From a virus, in IMG/VR virus record IMGVR_UViG_3300042391_000602, positions 1 to 32,288 of that record: a stretch of 32,288 nucleotides of DNA; one strand, given 5' to 3'. A program made the position numbers and the translations under genes. This document shows, in pieces, positions 7,811-16,056 of this stretch (within the stretch, counting starts at the first letter, position 1; every line of letters begins with the position of its first letter). Under the pieces are notes generated by a model. The model saw nothing but the letters and a program-made list of their open reading frames with translations, was not told the DNA's origin and did not search any database.

Positions 7811-8734
7811 ATGGCATTACAAAAAGAACAATGGTTATCCGATATTCAAGAGAATCTATTTAAGGATAACGCTATTATCGCTCGTGCAACTAATCACGAT
7901 GGTTTCGTAAACTACAAAACAGTTCACGTTCCGCAAGCTGGATCTAATCCAACTATTTCTAAAAACATTACTTCGTTTCCTGCAACTATTACGCAAAGAA
8001 CGGATAGTGAATTAACTTATTCAATGGACACTTACTACGTTCAACCAATTCACATTGAAGCTGGTCAAGAAACTGCTTTTTTATCTTATGACAAACGTAT
8101 GTCTATTTTAAATCAACATATTTCTACGTTAGAAGATGTATTAGTTAATAACGCTTTATACAAGTGGGCGCCAAGTGGTGCAACTCGCCAAGTAAGAACT
8201 ACTGGTTCTGCTGTTGGAACTGCTTTAGCACCTTCTGCAACTGGTACTCGTAACGCTATCACTTTAGCTGACATTTTAAAAGCAAAATCTATTTTAGATT
8301 CTGAAAATGTGCCGGCTGCTGGTCGTGTATTATTATTGCCTTCAGATATGTATAACGCTCAATTATTAGCTATTGCTGATGTTTATCAAGCTCAATCTTA
8401 TGGAACTTCTGCATTACCTTCAGGTGTTGTAACTCGTATTCATGGATTTGACGTTATGATTCGTTCAACAGTTGTTGTTTATGATAACACTGCAACTCCA
8501 GTTATTAAAGCTGTTGCTGATAGTGGTACTCCATCTTCACCTGCTGCAACTGATAACTTAGCTGCATTAGCTTACCATCCTAATTTCGTTGCAAAAGCAA
8601 TGGGTTCTACTGATGTATTTATTACTGAGCAAGTAGCTGAATACTATGGTTCAATCGTATCTGCAATGCAGTTATTTGGAGCTTCTAAAATGCGCACATC
8701 TCAAACAGGTGTTGTTGCAATCGTACAAGCATAA
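7811..8734 (+). CDS. Major capsid protein
   Basis: This 307-residue protein sits directly downstream of the protease/scaffold gene. It begins MALQKEQWLSDIQENLFKD and has the pattern DGFVNYKTVHVPQAG, then AGQETAFLSYDKRMSIL, that is found in Bacteroidota phage major capsid proteins with an HK97-like fold. The C-terminal part contains VFITEQVAEYYGSIVSAMQ. Codons are more uniform and less AT-rich than in neighbouring genes, as expected for the most expressed protein. A very A-rich leader precedes the ATG, and a strong hairpin follows the stop. Confidence 0.85.
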   Translation: MALQKEQWLSDIQENLFKDNAIIARATNHDGFVNYKTVHVPQAGSNPTISKNITSFPATITQRTDSELTYSMDTYYVQPIHIEAGQETAFLSYDKRMSILNQHISTLEDVLVNNALYKWAPSGATRQVRTTGSAVGTALAPSATGTRNAITLADILKAKSILDSENVPAAGRVLLLPSDMYNAQLLAIADVYQAQSYGTSALPSGVVTRIHGFDVMIRSTVVVYDNTATPVIKAVADSGTPSSPAATDNLAALAYHPNFVAKAMGSTDVFITEQVAEYYGSIVSAMQLFGASKMRTSQTGVVAIVQA

Positions 8735-8746
8735 TTATAAAATTAC

Positions 8747-8772
8747 AAGGGAGTTATTGATTTAACTCCCTT
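8747..8772 (+). terminator. Hairpin after major capsid gene
   Basis: A perfect 9-bp stem (AAGGGAGTT with AACTCCCTT) encloses an eight-base loop, starting 12 bases after the capsid stop. Only weak T content follows (TTCTATAAA), so it is probably a partial terminator or an RNA-stabilising 3' end that sets capsid mRNA levels against the downstream genes. Confidence 0.55.
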
Positions 8773-8789
8773 CTATAAAAAATATTAAA

Positions 8790-8996
8790 ATGACTTTAGA
8801 AACAGCAAAAGAATTAGCAAAAAACTCAATAGACAAATCAAACATTGTTGTTGTAACAAGCGATAGTGCTATTTATTTATTAAGTGATAATGCTGAAATT
8901 GAAGTTATAAAAAATCATGCTGATTTAAACAAATTAGAAATGTTTGTTGTAAAATCGGAAGAAGTGATTGAAGAAAAACCAAAAAAGAAAAAATAA
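8790..8996 (+). CDS. Small hypothetical head-module protein
   Basis: The 68-residue product begins MTLETAKELAKNSIDKS and ends in a Lys-rich tail (EEKPKKKK). Small acidic/basic proteins are common between capsid and sheath genes in Bacteroidota phages; this one could be a head-completion or capsid accessory protein. No catalytic motif is seen. It begins 17 bp after the capsid hairpin and ends 17 bp before the sheath gene, in a clear operon position. Confidence 0.65.
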   Translation: MTLETAKELAKNSIDKSNIVVVTSDSAIYLLSDNAEIEVIKNHADLNKLEMFVVKSEEVIEEKPKKKK

Positions 8997-9013
8997 CCTT
9001 TAAAAAATTATAA

Positions 9014-10561
9014 ATGGCAAACGACGTTATATTTAACAAAGGGCAAGGCGGATTAGGTAGACCTTTAGCTGGCACTGATTATATTTCAGGCTTACTATTT
9101 TATACAGCGGCTTTACCAAGTGGTTTTACAGCTACTAACAGAATTAAAACCGTTTTTTCAGTTGAAGATGCAGTAGCATTAGGTATTACAAATACATCAA
9201 TCGGAGAAACAAAATCAACTGCAACTTACTTAGTAACTAATAAAGGAGCTGTTGGTAATACTCACAAATTAACATGTGCAACTATTAATAGTGTTAATCC
9301 AACTGCAAGTAAAGCTGCTGCTGGTTTAGTAACATTATGTGATTATACGCAAGTAGCTGCTGATGTTGTAACAGTTGATACTGCTGCTACTAGATTAGCT
9401 GCTGAAATTAACTTAGGAACTCCAACACATGGATTTACTGCTGTTGCTGCAACTGCAACTGTAACAATTACTGCTGCTGCTGGTCAAGGTTTATTTTTAA
9501 ACACAGGCACTCCTTATGTTTCAACTGTTGTTGGTACATTAGCCGGTACATTAACTCAAAATGTTGTTGTTGGTGTTCCATCTGAAATTGATATTTTATA
9601 TTACCACGTTTCTGAATTTTTCAGAATACAGCCAAAAGGTAAATTGTATATCGGTGTTTATGGAACTGCTGATGCAACTACTTTTGATAGCGTAACTTTA
9701 ATGCAAAACTTTGCTCAAGGTGAAATTGTACAATTAGGAGTTTATCAAAAAACAACTGCTTTTGCAACTACACAAGTAACTACTTTACAAGCTGTATTAA
9801 ATCTTTTAGAAACTAATCACAAAGCTATTTCATCGGTAATTTATCAAGCTGATTTAACTGCTGTAACTGATTTAACTACATTAACAAATCTTAAATTATT
9901 AAGTGCTAAAAATGTAACTGTTAGTTTAGGACAAGATGGTGATAATAACGGTTTTAAATTATTTAAAGCTACTAACAAAAGTATTGGCTGCATGGGTACT
10001 ACACTTGGTGCTGTTGCCTTAGCAAAAGTAAACGAGAGTATTAGATGGATTGCTAAATTTAATGTAGCAGCCGCTGAATTTGACACTCTAGCATTTGCTA
10101 ATGGTACTTTATATACAACTGTATCTGATGGTACTATTGTTAATTTAGATTCATTTGGTTACAACTTTGTAAAGAAAGAAATCGGATTAGTAGGATCATA
10201 TTTTAGTAGACCAAATACATGTATAGCATCAACAAGTGATTATACATTTATCTATAACAATAGAGTAATTGACAAAGCAATCAAAGGTTTAAGAAGTTTC
10301 TTATTACCATCTTTAGCAAGTCCATTAGTAGTAAATGCTGATGGTACTTTAAGTGAAGATACAATAGGTTTCTTTAATTCTTTATGTGAAAGAGCTTTAG
10401 AAGTAATGCAGCGTGATTTTGAACTATCAGCATTTGATGTAATAATAGATCCAAGTCAAGATGTATTAACTGACAATGAATTAACTATTGCAGTTAAATT
10501 AGTTCCAGTTGGTGTTGCTGATACAATTACAGTTAACATAGGTTTCGCATTATCAATTTAA
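9014..10561 (+). CDS. Tail sheath protein (DUF2586-like)
   Basis: The 515-residue protein begins MANDVIFNKGQGGLGRPLAG, a typical opening of DUF2586-type sheath proteins of Bacteroidota myophages. The sheath contracts around the tube to drive infection. Residues about 80-175 are an Ala/Thr-rich beta insertion that is probably surface exposed. The central part (LYIGVYGTADATTFD) and C-terminal part (DVLTDNELTIAVKLVPVGVADTI) match the conserved core, with the final strand NIGFALSI for subunit linkage. The next gene encodes the tube, the standard order. This gene is the main evidence that the tail is contractile. Confidence 0.82.
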   Translation: MANDVIFNKGQGGLGRPLAGTDYISGLLFYTAALPSGFTATNRIKTVFSVEDAVALGITNTSIGETKSTATYLVTNKGAVGNTHKLTCATINSVNPTASKAAAGLVTLCDYTQVAADVVTVDTAATRLAAEINLGTPTHGFTAVAATATVTITAAAGQGLFLNTGTPYVSTVVGTLAGTLTQNVVVGVPSEIDILYYHVSEFFRIQPKGKLYIGVYGTADATTFDSVTLMQNFAQGEIVQLGVYQKTTAFATTQVTTLQAVLNLLETNHKAISSVIYQADLTAVTDLTTLTNLKLLSAKNVTVSLGQDGDNNGFKLFKATNKSIGCMGTTLGAVALAKVNESIRWIAKFNVAAAEFDTLAFANGTLYTTVSDGTIVNLDSFGYNFVKKEIGLVGSYFSRPNTCIASTSDYTFIYNNRVIDKAIKGLRSFLLPSLASPLVVNADGTLSEDTIGFFNSLCERALEVMQRDFELSAFDVIIDPSQDVLTDNELTIAVKLVPVGVADTITVNIGFALSI

Positions 10562-10574
10562 AAAATAAAAAGAC

Positions 10575-11003
10575 ATGGCATATCCAATAGCACCGTTAAT
10601 AAACGGAAAATCATATGAGTGGGCTGATATAGTTGTAAACGTTTTAGGAACGCCAATTATCGGAATCACTAACATTGAATACGAAGAAAAACAAGGAATG
10701 GAAAATATTTACGGAGCTGGTCGTATGCCAGTTAGTCGTGGATATGGTAAAATAGAACCAACAGCTAAAATGACTGTTTTAATGGAGGAGTTAGAGAATA
10801 TTCAACTTGTTGCGCCATTAGGTCGCATTCAAGATATTCCTGAATTTGACATTATTGTTATTTATTTAGATGCTGCATTAATTACTCGTAAACATGTATT
10901 GAAAAATTGCAGATTTATGAATAATAAAAGAGGTTCATCAAGCGGAGATACTTCAATACCTGTTGATTTAGAATTAATTTTGTCACACGTTCAATATTTA
11001 TAA
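10575..11003 (+). CDS. Tail tube protein
   Basis: The protein is 142 residues, close to the usual tube size. The segment ITNIEYEEKQGMENIYGAG, then MPVSRGYGKIEP, and the C-terminal SSSGDTSIPVDLELILSHV are typical of Mu gpM-like tube proteins. It would polymerise as hexameric rings inside the sheath. It lies 13 bp after the sheath gene and directly before the frameshifted chaperone pair. Confidence 0.82.
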   Translation: MAYPIAPLINGKSYEWADIVVNVLGTPIIGITNIEYEEKQGMENIYGAGRMPVSRGYGKIEPTAKMTVLMEELENIQLVAPLGRIQDIPEFDIIVIYLDAALITRKHVLKNCRFMNNKRGSSSGDTSIPVDLELILSHVQYL

Positions 11004-11012
11004 TTTATTTGT

Positions 11013-11020
11013 TATATTTG
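11013..11020 (+). promoter_or_regulatory. Bacteroidota-type -7 box (TATATTTG)
   Basis: TATATTTG lies 15 bases before the tail chaperone start. The position for a -33 box reads GTTC, so the match is partial. It may give extra transcription of the chaperone/tape measure region. Confidence 0.35.
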
Positions 11021-11035
11021 TAAAAAAATACAAAT

Positions 11036-11365
11036 ATGAAAACGCAAAATGAATTAGAATTAGAATTAGTTAAATTAAAACAAACTCATAAAGTAGTAAG
11101 AACTTTAGAAGTATTTTTAGATACTGATACTGAAGAAACTGCTACTTTATTTTTAAAAAAGCCCGATAAAACAACACGTTCTTTAGTTAGTAAATTAGTT
11201 AATCAAGACAAATTTAGTAATGCAGTTGTAGCTTGTTTAAATGCTCTTTACATTGGTGGAGATGAATTAAAATTAGTTACTGAAAATGACGATGCTGTTG
11301 AAAGTGCTGGAATGGGAGTTGTTGATTTATTAACTGTTCAAAAAGCAATTTTAAAAAAAAATTAG
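11036..11365 (+). CDS. Tail assembly chaperone, short form
   Basis: The 109-residue product lies between tube and tape measure, the invariable site of the tail assembly chaperone. It begins with a long charged helix (NELELELVKLKQTHK). Toward the end is the slippery heptamer T TTA AAA at 11350-11356, followed by a run of A, and then the TAG stop at 11363-11365. It would bind the tape measure protein during tail assembly, with the longer frameshifted form. Confidence 0.82.
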   Translation: MKTQNELELELVKLKQTHKVVRTLEVFLDTDTEETATLFLKKPDKTTRSLVSKLVNQDKFSNAVVACLNALYIGGDELKLVTENDDAVESAGMGVVDLLTVQKAILKKN

Positions 11366-11541
11366 ATTATTATAAAAAGCAAATAGAAACGGATGAGATA
11401 GCAAGAAACAATGCACTTATCCGTTTTTTTTATAGAGAAAATCCCGAAAGTTTATCAGATAGCCAATGGGCTAAAAGAGTATCGGAAATGGATTATTGTT
11501 TAAAATATCAAGGAACTAGAGTAGATAAAATAGATGGCTAA
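11036..11541 (+). CDS. Tail assembly chaperone, long form by -1 frameshift
   Basis: At the canonical slippery heptamer T TTA AAA (11350-11356) a -1 shift avoids the TAG and opens a second frame from 11356 to the TAA at 11539-11541. This would give a product of about 168 residues. The extension reads LDYYKKQIETDEIARNNAL and then RFFYRENPESLSDSQW, a conserved-looking domain that has no start codon of its own, so frameshifting is the natural way to make it. It overlaps the tape measure start by 8 bp. Frameshifted gpG/gpGT-type chaperone pairs are general in long-tailed phages. Confidence 0.85.
11387..11431 (+). terminator. Terminator-like hairpin inside the frameshift extension
   Basis: AAACGGAT (11387-11394) pairs perfectly with ATCCGTTT (11419-11426), followed by a run of eight T from 11424. 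It lies 30 bases downstream of the slippery site, further than most frameshift-stimulating structures, so partial transcription termination ahead of the tape measure gene is the alternative role. Confidence 0.45.
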
Positions 11542-12949
11542 CAATTTAGAATATACATTAAGACTAAAAGATTTATTTAGTAAAACTATGCAGGGTGCTG
11601 CTAATCAAGTAAAAGGATTAGATGGTAAAATGGGGGCTTTGAAAAAAGGCATAAGCGGAGTGGGTTCTATGATAGCAGGTGCTTTTGCAGTTGGTGCTGT
11701 TATATCATTTGGTAAAGCGGTTTTTGCTTCATTGGATAATTTTCAAAAATTTCATGCTAGTATAAAAACAATGCTTCATGGTAACGAATATGCTGCAAAG
11801 GCTTTAGAAAGTCAATTAATTACATTAGCCAAAACAACACCATTTCAATTAACAGAAGTTCAAGATGCTAGTAAGCAATTATTAGCTTATGGATTTAAAG
11901 CAGGGGACGTTGTAGATACCATGCGTACATTAGGAGATGTAAGTAGTGGTATTGGTGCGCCATTAGGAGATATTGCATATTTATACGGTACATTAAAAAC
12001 TAGTGGACGTGTAACATTAATGGATTTAAAACAGTTTGCTGGTCGTGGTATTCCTATTTATGAAGTATTAGCTAAACGATTAAATACTACTACTGAAAAT
12101 ATCAATAAAATGGTATCTAGTGGTAAAATTGGATTTAAAGATATTGAAGGTGCTTTTAAAGATATGACTAAAGAAGGCGGTCAATTCTTTAATTTAATGG
12201 CTGATCAATCTAAAACAGTAGGCGGTCAATTATCAAATATGGAAGATAGTTGGGAACAATTAAAAGTAAATATTGGTAAATCTCAAACTGGTATTATATC
12301 AGGAACTTTAAACATGGCTAATTCGTTTGTTTCATCATTAACAGATATGATGGTTGCCGCAAACGGATTAGATGAAGCGTTAAATAAAACAAATGTAAGT
12401 GGTGCAAGTTGGATGTCTAAAGCGCTTGGAAGATTAGGTTATCAAACACAGGGTAGAAAACAAGAGGGTGAAGCGTTTGCTTATCAGCAAATGGTTAGTG
12501 AATCTAAAACACTTAAAGACGTACAACTTAACTTAAAAGTATTAGAAGTATTAAAAAAAGAAAATGAAGATAGATTAGAACTAGCTAAATCGTCAAATGA
12601 TATAGATAAGAGATTAAGAGGTATTTCAGATTATAATGTAAGTATGAGTTTAATTCTTGAAGCATCAAAACAATTAGGTGGAGTTGCACAATTACTAAAT
12701 CCAAAGAAGGATATTCCTGTAACTGGAGCAGGCGGTGTTGATGATGGCAAAGGTGTTAAATCATTAGGAACTGGAACTGAAGTAACGGGACAACGACCAC
12801 AAGCTATAAATATAAATATTAATGAATTAGTACACGAATTAAACATTCAAACAAATAACATGCTTGAGGGAGCTGGTCGTATGAAAGAGTTAGTTTCTAA
12901 GGCATTATTAGAAGCGGTAAATGATATTAATTTAATTGCAATGGCATAA
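11534..12949 (+). CDS. Tape measure protein
   Basis: The 471-residue protein has the tape-measure domain seen in many phages, with ESQLITLAKTTPFQLTEVQD, QLLAYGFKAGDVVDTMRTLG, LKQFAGRGIPIYEVLA and KIGFKDIEGAFKDMT over residues about 80-215. A hydrophobic Ala/Gly segment lies at about 37-60. The C-terminal third is Gly/Lys linker and helices. Its length would predict a fairly short tail, roughly 70 nm at 1.5 angstrom per residue (an inference). The start overlaps the end of the chaperone extension frame. Confidence 0.88.
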   Translation: MANNLEYTLRLKDLFSKTMQGAANQVKGLDGKMGALKKGISGVGSMIAGAFAVGAVISFGKAVFASLDNFQKFHASIKTMLHGNEYAAKALESQLITLAKTTPFQLTEVQDASKQLLAYGFKAGDVVDTMRTLGDVSSGIGAPLGDIAYLYGTLKTSGRVTLMDLKQFAGRGIPIYEVLAKRLNTTTENINKMVSSGKIGFKDIEGAFKDMTKEGGQFFNLMADQSKTVGGQLSNMEDSWEQLKVNIGKSQTGIISGTLNMANSFVSSLTDMMVAANGLDEALNKTNVSGASWMSKALGRLGYQTQGRKQEGEAFAYQQMVSESKTLKDVQLNLKVLEVLKKENEDRLELAKSSNDIDKRLRGISDYNVSMSLILEASKQLGGVAQLLNPKKDIPVTGAGGVDDGKGVKSLGTGTEVTGQRPQAINININELVHELNIQTNNMLEGAGRMKELVSKALLEAVNDINLIAMA

Positions 12950-13653
12950 TGAATAGTTTTAAACCAAATACAAAAGGACAAGCTGAATTAATATTAAAAA
13001 CGTCTGGCGGTGCTGCTGCAAAAACAGCAATACACGCTGCTTTTGTTAATTATAAAGAGATTGCAAAAGAACAAGGGTTGTTTGATGTTACATCTATACT
13101 TACTGCTAAACGTGGTAAATTTGGTCAACAAATATTTGATGAATTTAGTTTTTTAGCTGACGAAGTAAATAAATTAACTTATGAAATGCCAAATGAATAT
13201 GGTAAATCAAATGTTGTTTTAAATACTCCATTTACTTTTGAAACCGCTTTAATTGAAATAAATCAAACTAAAAATATAGTTAAAACTTCAATTAGTGGAA
13301 TGAATGGTACTGTTAAAGAATATATGAGTAATGGCGATTATATTGTTAATCTAAAAGGTGTTATTGTTGGCGATATTGCTAATCAACGACCTGACAGAAA
13401 CGATTTAAATGCTTTAGTTGCTTTTTTAAACGCTCCTTTAACCTTACCTATTAGCTGTTCTTTTTGCGAAGAATTTAAGATAAATAGCGTAGTTGTTGAA
13501 TCTTATAAATTTGGTCAAAGAGAAGGAGCAAGGAATATTATTGATATTGAAATAAATATGATTTCAGATAGTGCTATTGAATTAAGCACAAGTTTAGAAC
13601 AAAAAGATATATTTTCAACTAGAGTTCCATACGTTCAAAAATCAATGTTTTAA
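12949..13653 (+). CDS. Baseplate/tail protein (DUF6046-like, position of Mu gpN)
   Basis: This 234-residue protein lies between tape measure and hub. A central beta-rich domain contains FETALIEINQTKNIVKTSISG and NGDYIVNLKGVIVG, followed by RPDRNDLNALVAFLNAPLTL and the C-terminal EINMISDSAIELST. This combination resembles a family of Bacteroidota phage baseplate proteins placed where Mu has gpN. It probably forms part of the distal tail ring to which tube and hub attach. It overlaps its neighbours by one base each. Confidence 0.65.
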   Translation: MNSFKPNTKGQAELILKTSGGAAAKTAIHAAFVNYKEIAKEQGLFDVTSILTAKRGKFGQQIFDEFSFLADEVNKLTYEMPNEYGKSNVVLNTPFTFETALIEINQTKNIVKTSISGMNGTVKEYMSNGDYIVNLKGVIVGDIANQRPDRNDLNALVAFLNAPLTLPISCSFCEEFKINSVVVESYKFGQREGARNIIDIEINMISDSAIELSTSLEQKDIFSTRVPYVQKSMF

Positions 13654-14756
13654 TGTTCCAATGCAACTGTAAAATAACTATAACGTCAAAAGGTACTAAT
13701 CGAAATGTTAGTTTTAACTTTGTTCATTCGATTGAGATTGAAAGTAGTTATGAGAATTTAACCGATACTTGTAAAATTACTATACCTAGAAAACTTAGTT
13801 TTGAAGGTAAAAATTTATTTGAAGGTAGCGATCCAATATTTAAGAGAGGTGATAGTATTGAAGTTTCAATTGGTTATGTGCCAAATTTAACAACTGTATT
13901 TACTGGTTACATTAAAAATGTAGGAACAAATGTACCAACGGTTTTGGAGTGCGAAGATGAAATGTATTTGTTAAAACAATGGACTGTTAATTACCCATCA
14001 AAAGTTGGATTAATTGAACGTTCAAAAAAAGGTAAATTATTAAAACATCCTAAAATTATTCCATTTAGCGTTAAATTAGATGAATTATTAGATTATTGTT
14101 TAACCGACCACGATATTGAATATGATATAATAGATAATATTGATTTAGGACAATTTAGAATGATTAATGCAACTCCTGCTGCTGCTTTAGACAAACTTAA
14201 ATCGGAATACGGTTTGTACTCTTATTTTGTGGATAAGGTAAATAAAACAACTGGCAAAGTAGTAATAGACATTAAAACTAATAAACCAGTTAGAGTTTTA
14301 CACGTTGGCTTTGCAAATGATGCTGCTATTACTCACGAATCTACTTTTAAAATGGAGGAGGTGATAATTAATAGCGACACTTTAGAGTGGTCAAGGGCTG
14401 AAGATGTAAGAATACAATGTTCTGCAATTTCGATGTTTCCTGACAACACTAAAAGTGATCCTATTATTGTTGGTGATCCAGATGGTAACCAAATTACTAT
14501 ACATAAGTACAATATGAGTGCATCAGCTTTAAAATTAGCTGCTGAAGAATGGATTAAGGAAAATAAATATACAGGTTATAGAGGTGATGTTGAAACGTTT
14601 GGAGAACCAGTTATGAAACATGGCGATAGGGTAAAAATTATAAGTACAAAATTACCTGAGCGTGATGGTACATTTTTAATTAAGAAAGTAAAAAGAATTT
14701 ATAGTGTCGATGCTGGCAATCATCAAATATTTACATTAGGAGCAAAAGTAGGATAA
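13653..14756 (+). CDS. Baseplate hub protein, gpD/gpP-like
   Basis: At 367 residues the length suits the Mu gpP/P2 gpD hub family. An N-terminal beta domain with HSIEIESSYENLTDTCKITI and FKRGDSIEVSIGYVP is the oligonucleotide/beta-barrel part of the hub. The C-terminal half has SASALKLAAEEWIKENKYTG and GEPVMKHGDRVKI, typical of the hub's tail-tube-like domain. The protein forms the trimeric base beneath the tube and holds the spike. It directly precedes the spike-like gene. Confidence 0.78.
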   Translation: MFQCNCKITITSKGTNRNVSFNFVHSIEIESSYENLTDTCKITIPRKLSFEGKNLFEGSDPIFKRGDSIEVSIGYVPNLTTVFTGYIKNVGTNVPTVLECEDEMYLLKQWTVNYPSKVGLIERSKKGKLLKHPKIIPFSVKLDELLDYCLTDHDIEYDIIDNIDLGQFRMINATPAAALDKLKSEYGLYSYFVDKVNKTTGKVVIDIKTNKPVRVLHVGFANDAAITHESTFKMEEVIINSDTLEWSRAEDVRIQCSAISMFPDNTKSDPIIVGDPDGNQITIHKYNMSASALKLAAEEWIKENKYTGYRGDVETFGEPVMKHGDRVKIISTKLPERDGTFLIKKVKRIYSVDAGNHQIFTLGAKVG

Positions 14757-15265
14757 TGAGCAAAGATTTAAGAGATGCGTTAAGAAGTTTAGTAAAGCCA
14801 AATAACGATGGTTTTAGTAAAGTATGTACTATTGATAGTGTTGATTTAATAAAGTTAACATGTTATTGCGTTCCGTTAAATGATGATGCTGATATTATTA
14901 ATGTACGTTTAATAGCTAATATTGATAATGGTTTCTTATTGATTCCAGAGGTTAATAGTATAGTAGTTGTATCTTTTTTAAGTGATGATTCTGCTTATGT
15001 ATCTTTGGTTTCAAAGGTTAGCGAAGTACAGTTAAACGGTAAAAACTTTGATGGTTTAGTTAAAGTTCAAGAATTAACTGATAAATTAAACGCTTTAGAA
15101 AATAAGGTAAATGATTTAATAACTGCATGCAGTAGTCAAGTTGTTACTTTAGCACCAAGTGGAACGTTTCCTTTAGCTTCATTCTTTACATCAGTAACTC
15201 CATTAATACCAACACAACAATTAGAAATAGAAAATATAACAATATTACAAGGCGATGGCAGTTAA
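14756..15265 (+). CDS. Baseplate spike/gp45-like protein
   Basis: The protein has 169 residues. The central region (FSKVCTIDSVDLIKLTCYC, then VRLIANIDNGFLLIPEVNS and VVVSFLSDDSAYV) has the strand pattern of the OB-fold in phage spike proteins of the gpV/gp45 family. It is followed by a short coiled coil (LTDKLNALENKVNDLI), which could trimerise. It would form the membrane-piercing tip below the hub. The role follows from fold-like pattern and the hub-spike-gp25 gene order. Confidence 0.65.
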   Translation: MSKDLRDALRSLVKPNNDGFSKVCTIDSVDLIKLTCYCVPLNDDADIINVRLIANIDNGFLLIPEVNSIVVVSFLSDDSAYVSLVSKVSEVQLNGKNFDGLVKVQELTDKLNALENKVNDLITACSSQVVTLAPSGTFPLASFFTSVTPLIPTQQLEIENITILQGDGS

Positions 15266-15560
15266 AGATATAACATTAGATGATAATTTTGATTTGATTA
15301 TTGAGAACGGAGATTTTAAGGTTTCCGATTCAGATATGCAACACATTCAATTAATATGTATAACTAATTTAGGACATTGGAAACAGTTTCCTTTAGTTGG
15401 TGTTGGTATTGAACAATACATAGCTTCAAGCGGTCAAACAGATGCTTTAAAACGTGCAATTAATATACAATTAGCTGCTGATGGTTATAAAGTAAATGAT
15501 ATATTAGTACAAGGTACAAACGAGAATTTTACTTATTCAATAGATGCAGAAAGAAGTTAA
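15255..15560 (+). CDS. Baseplate wedge protein, gp25/gp46-like
   Basis: The 101-residue protein matches the small GPW/gp25 lysozyme-like wedge family: an N-terminal strand LDDNFDLIIENGDFKVSD, a central helix with QHIQLICITNLGHWKQFP, and GVGIEQYI before the final helix and strand. It nucleates sheath assembly at the baseplate. It overlaps the spike gene by 11 bp and the next gene by 17 bp. Confidence 0.78.
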   Translation: MAVKDITLDDNFDLIIENGDFKVSDSDMQHIQLICITNLGHWKQFPLVGVGIEQYIASSGQTDALKRAINIQLAADGYKVNDILVQGTNENFTYSIDAERS

Positions 15561-16056
15561 GGTTTTAAACGGTCAAAGTATTTTTGATATAGCATTATAC
15601 TGCTATAACGATGCTACATTGGTTTATAATTTAATTAATGAGAATAGTATCATTACGGATATAAATATGAATTTAACAGGCTTAAATTTGGTTTATACTC
15701 CTATTGAAATCATAAAATATGAAGCCAAAGAAAATCCAAATAAAGTAAATAAAGTAGTAACAATAAAAAAAGAACAAAGCCTATTTGACTTATCTTTACA
15801 GTATTACGGTGATGTTGCAAATGTTTATGATTTAATACAAAGTAATAGTTATTTAGATAGCATTTTAACTGATAATTTTAACGCTAATGTGTTAAATTAT
15901 ACAAGTGAAGTAAACTATGTAAATAGCTATTTTAGTAAAAATTTAATAGATATTGCAACAAAACCAAATATAATAATAATAGAAGGTAGTAATTATCTAT
16001 TACAAGAAGATGGTAGTTATTTATTACAAGAAAATGGATTTAAAATAATATTATAA
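15544..16056 (+). CDS. Tail protein with two LysM-like repeats (tail protein X type)
   Basis: Two related segments, VKVLNGQSIFDIALYCYND (near residues 4-22) and VVTIKKEQSLFDLSLQYYGD (near 71-90), each followed by a VYDLIQxN-type helix, are LysM-like modules as in phage tail protein X. Such proteins often join the baseplate or bind cell-wall glycan. The C-terminus holds a short tandem repeat (NYLLQEDG then YLLQENG), a motif frequent at the ends of Bacteroidota phage tail proteins. The gene overlaps both neighbours. Confidence 0.68.
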   Translation: MQKEVKVLNGQSIFDIALYCYNDATLVYNLINENSIITDINMNLTGLNLVYTPIEIIKYEAKENPNKVNKVVTIKKEQSLFDLSLQYYGDVANVYDLIQSNSYLDSILTDNFNANVLNYTSEVNYVNSYFSKNLIDIATKPNIIIIEGSNYLLQEDGSYLLQENGFKIIL

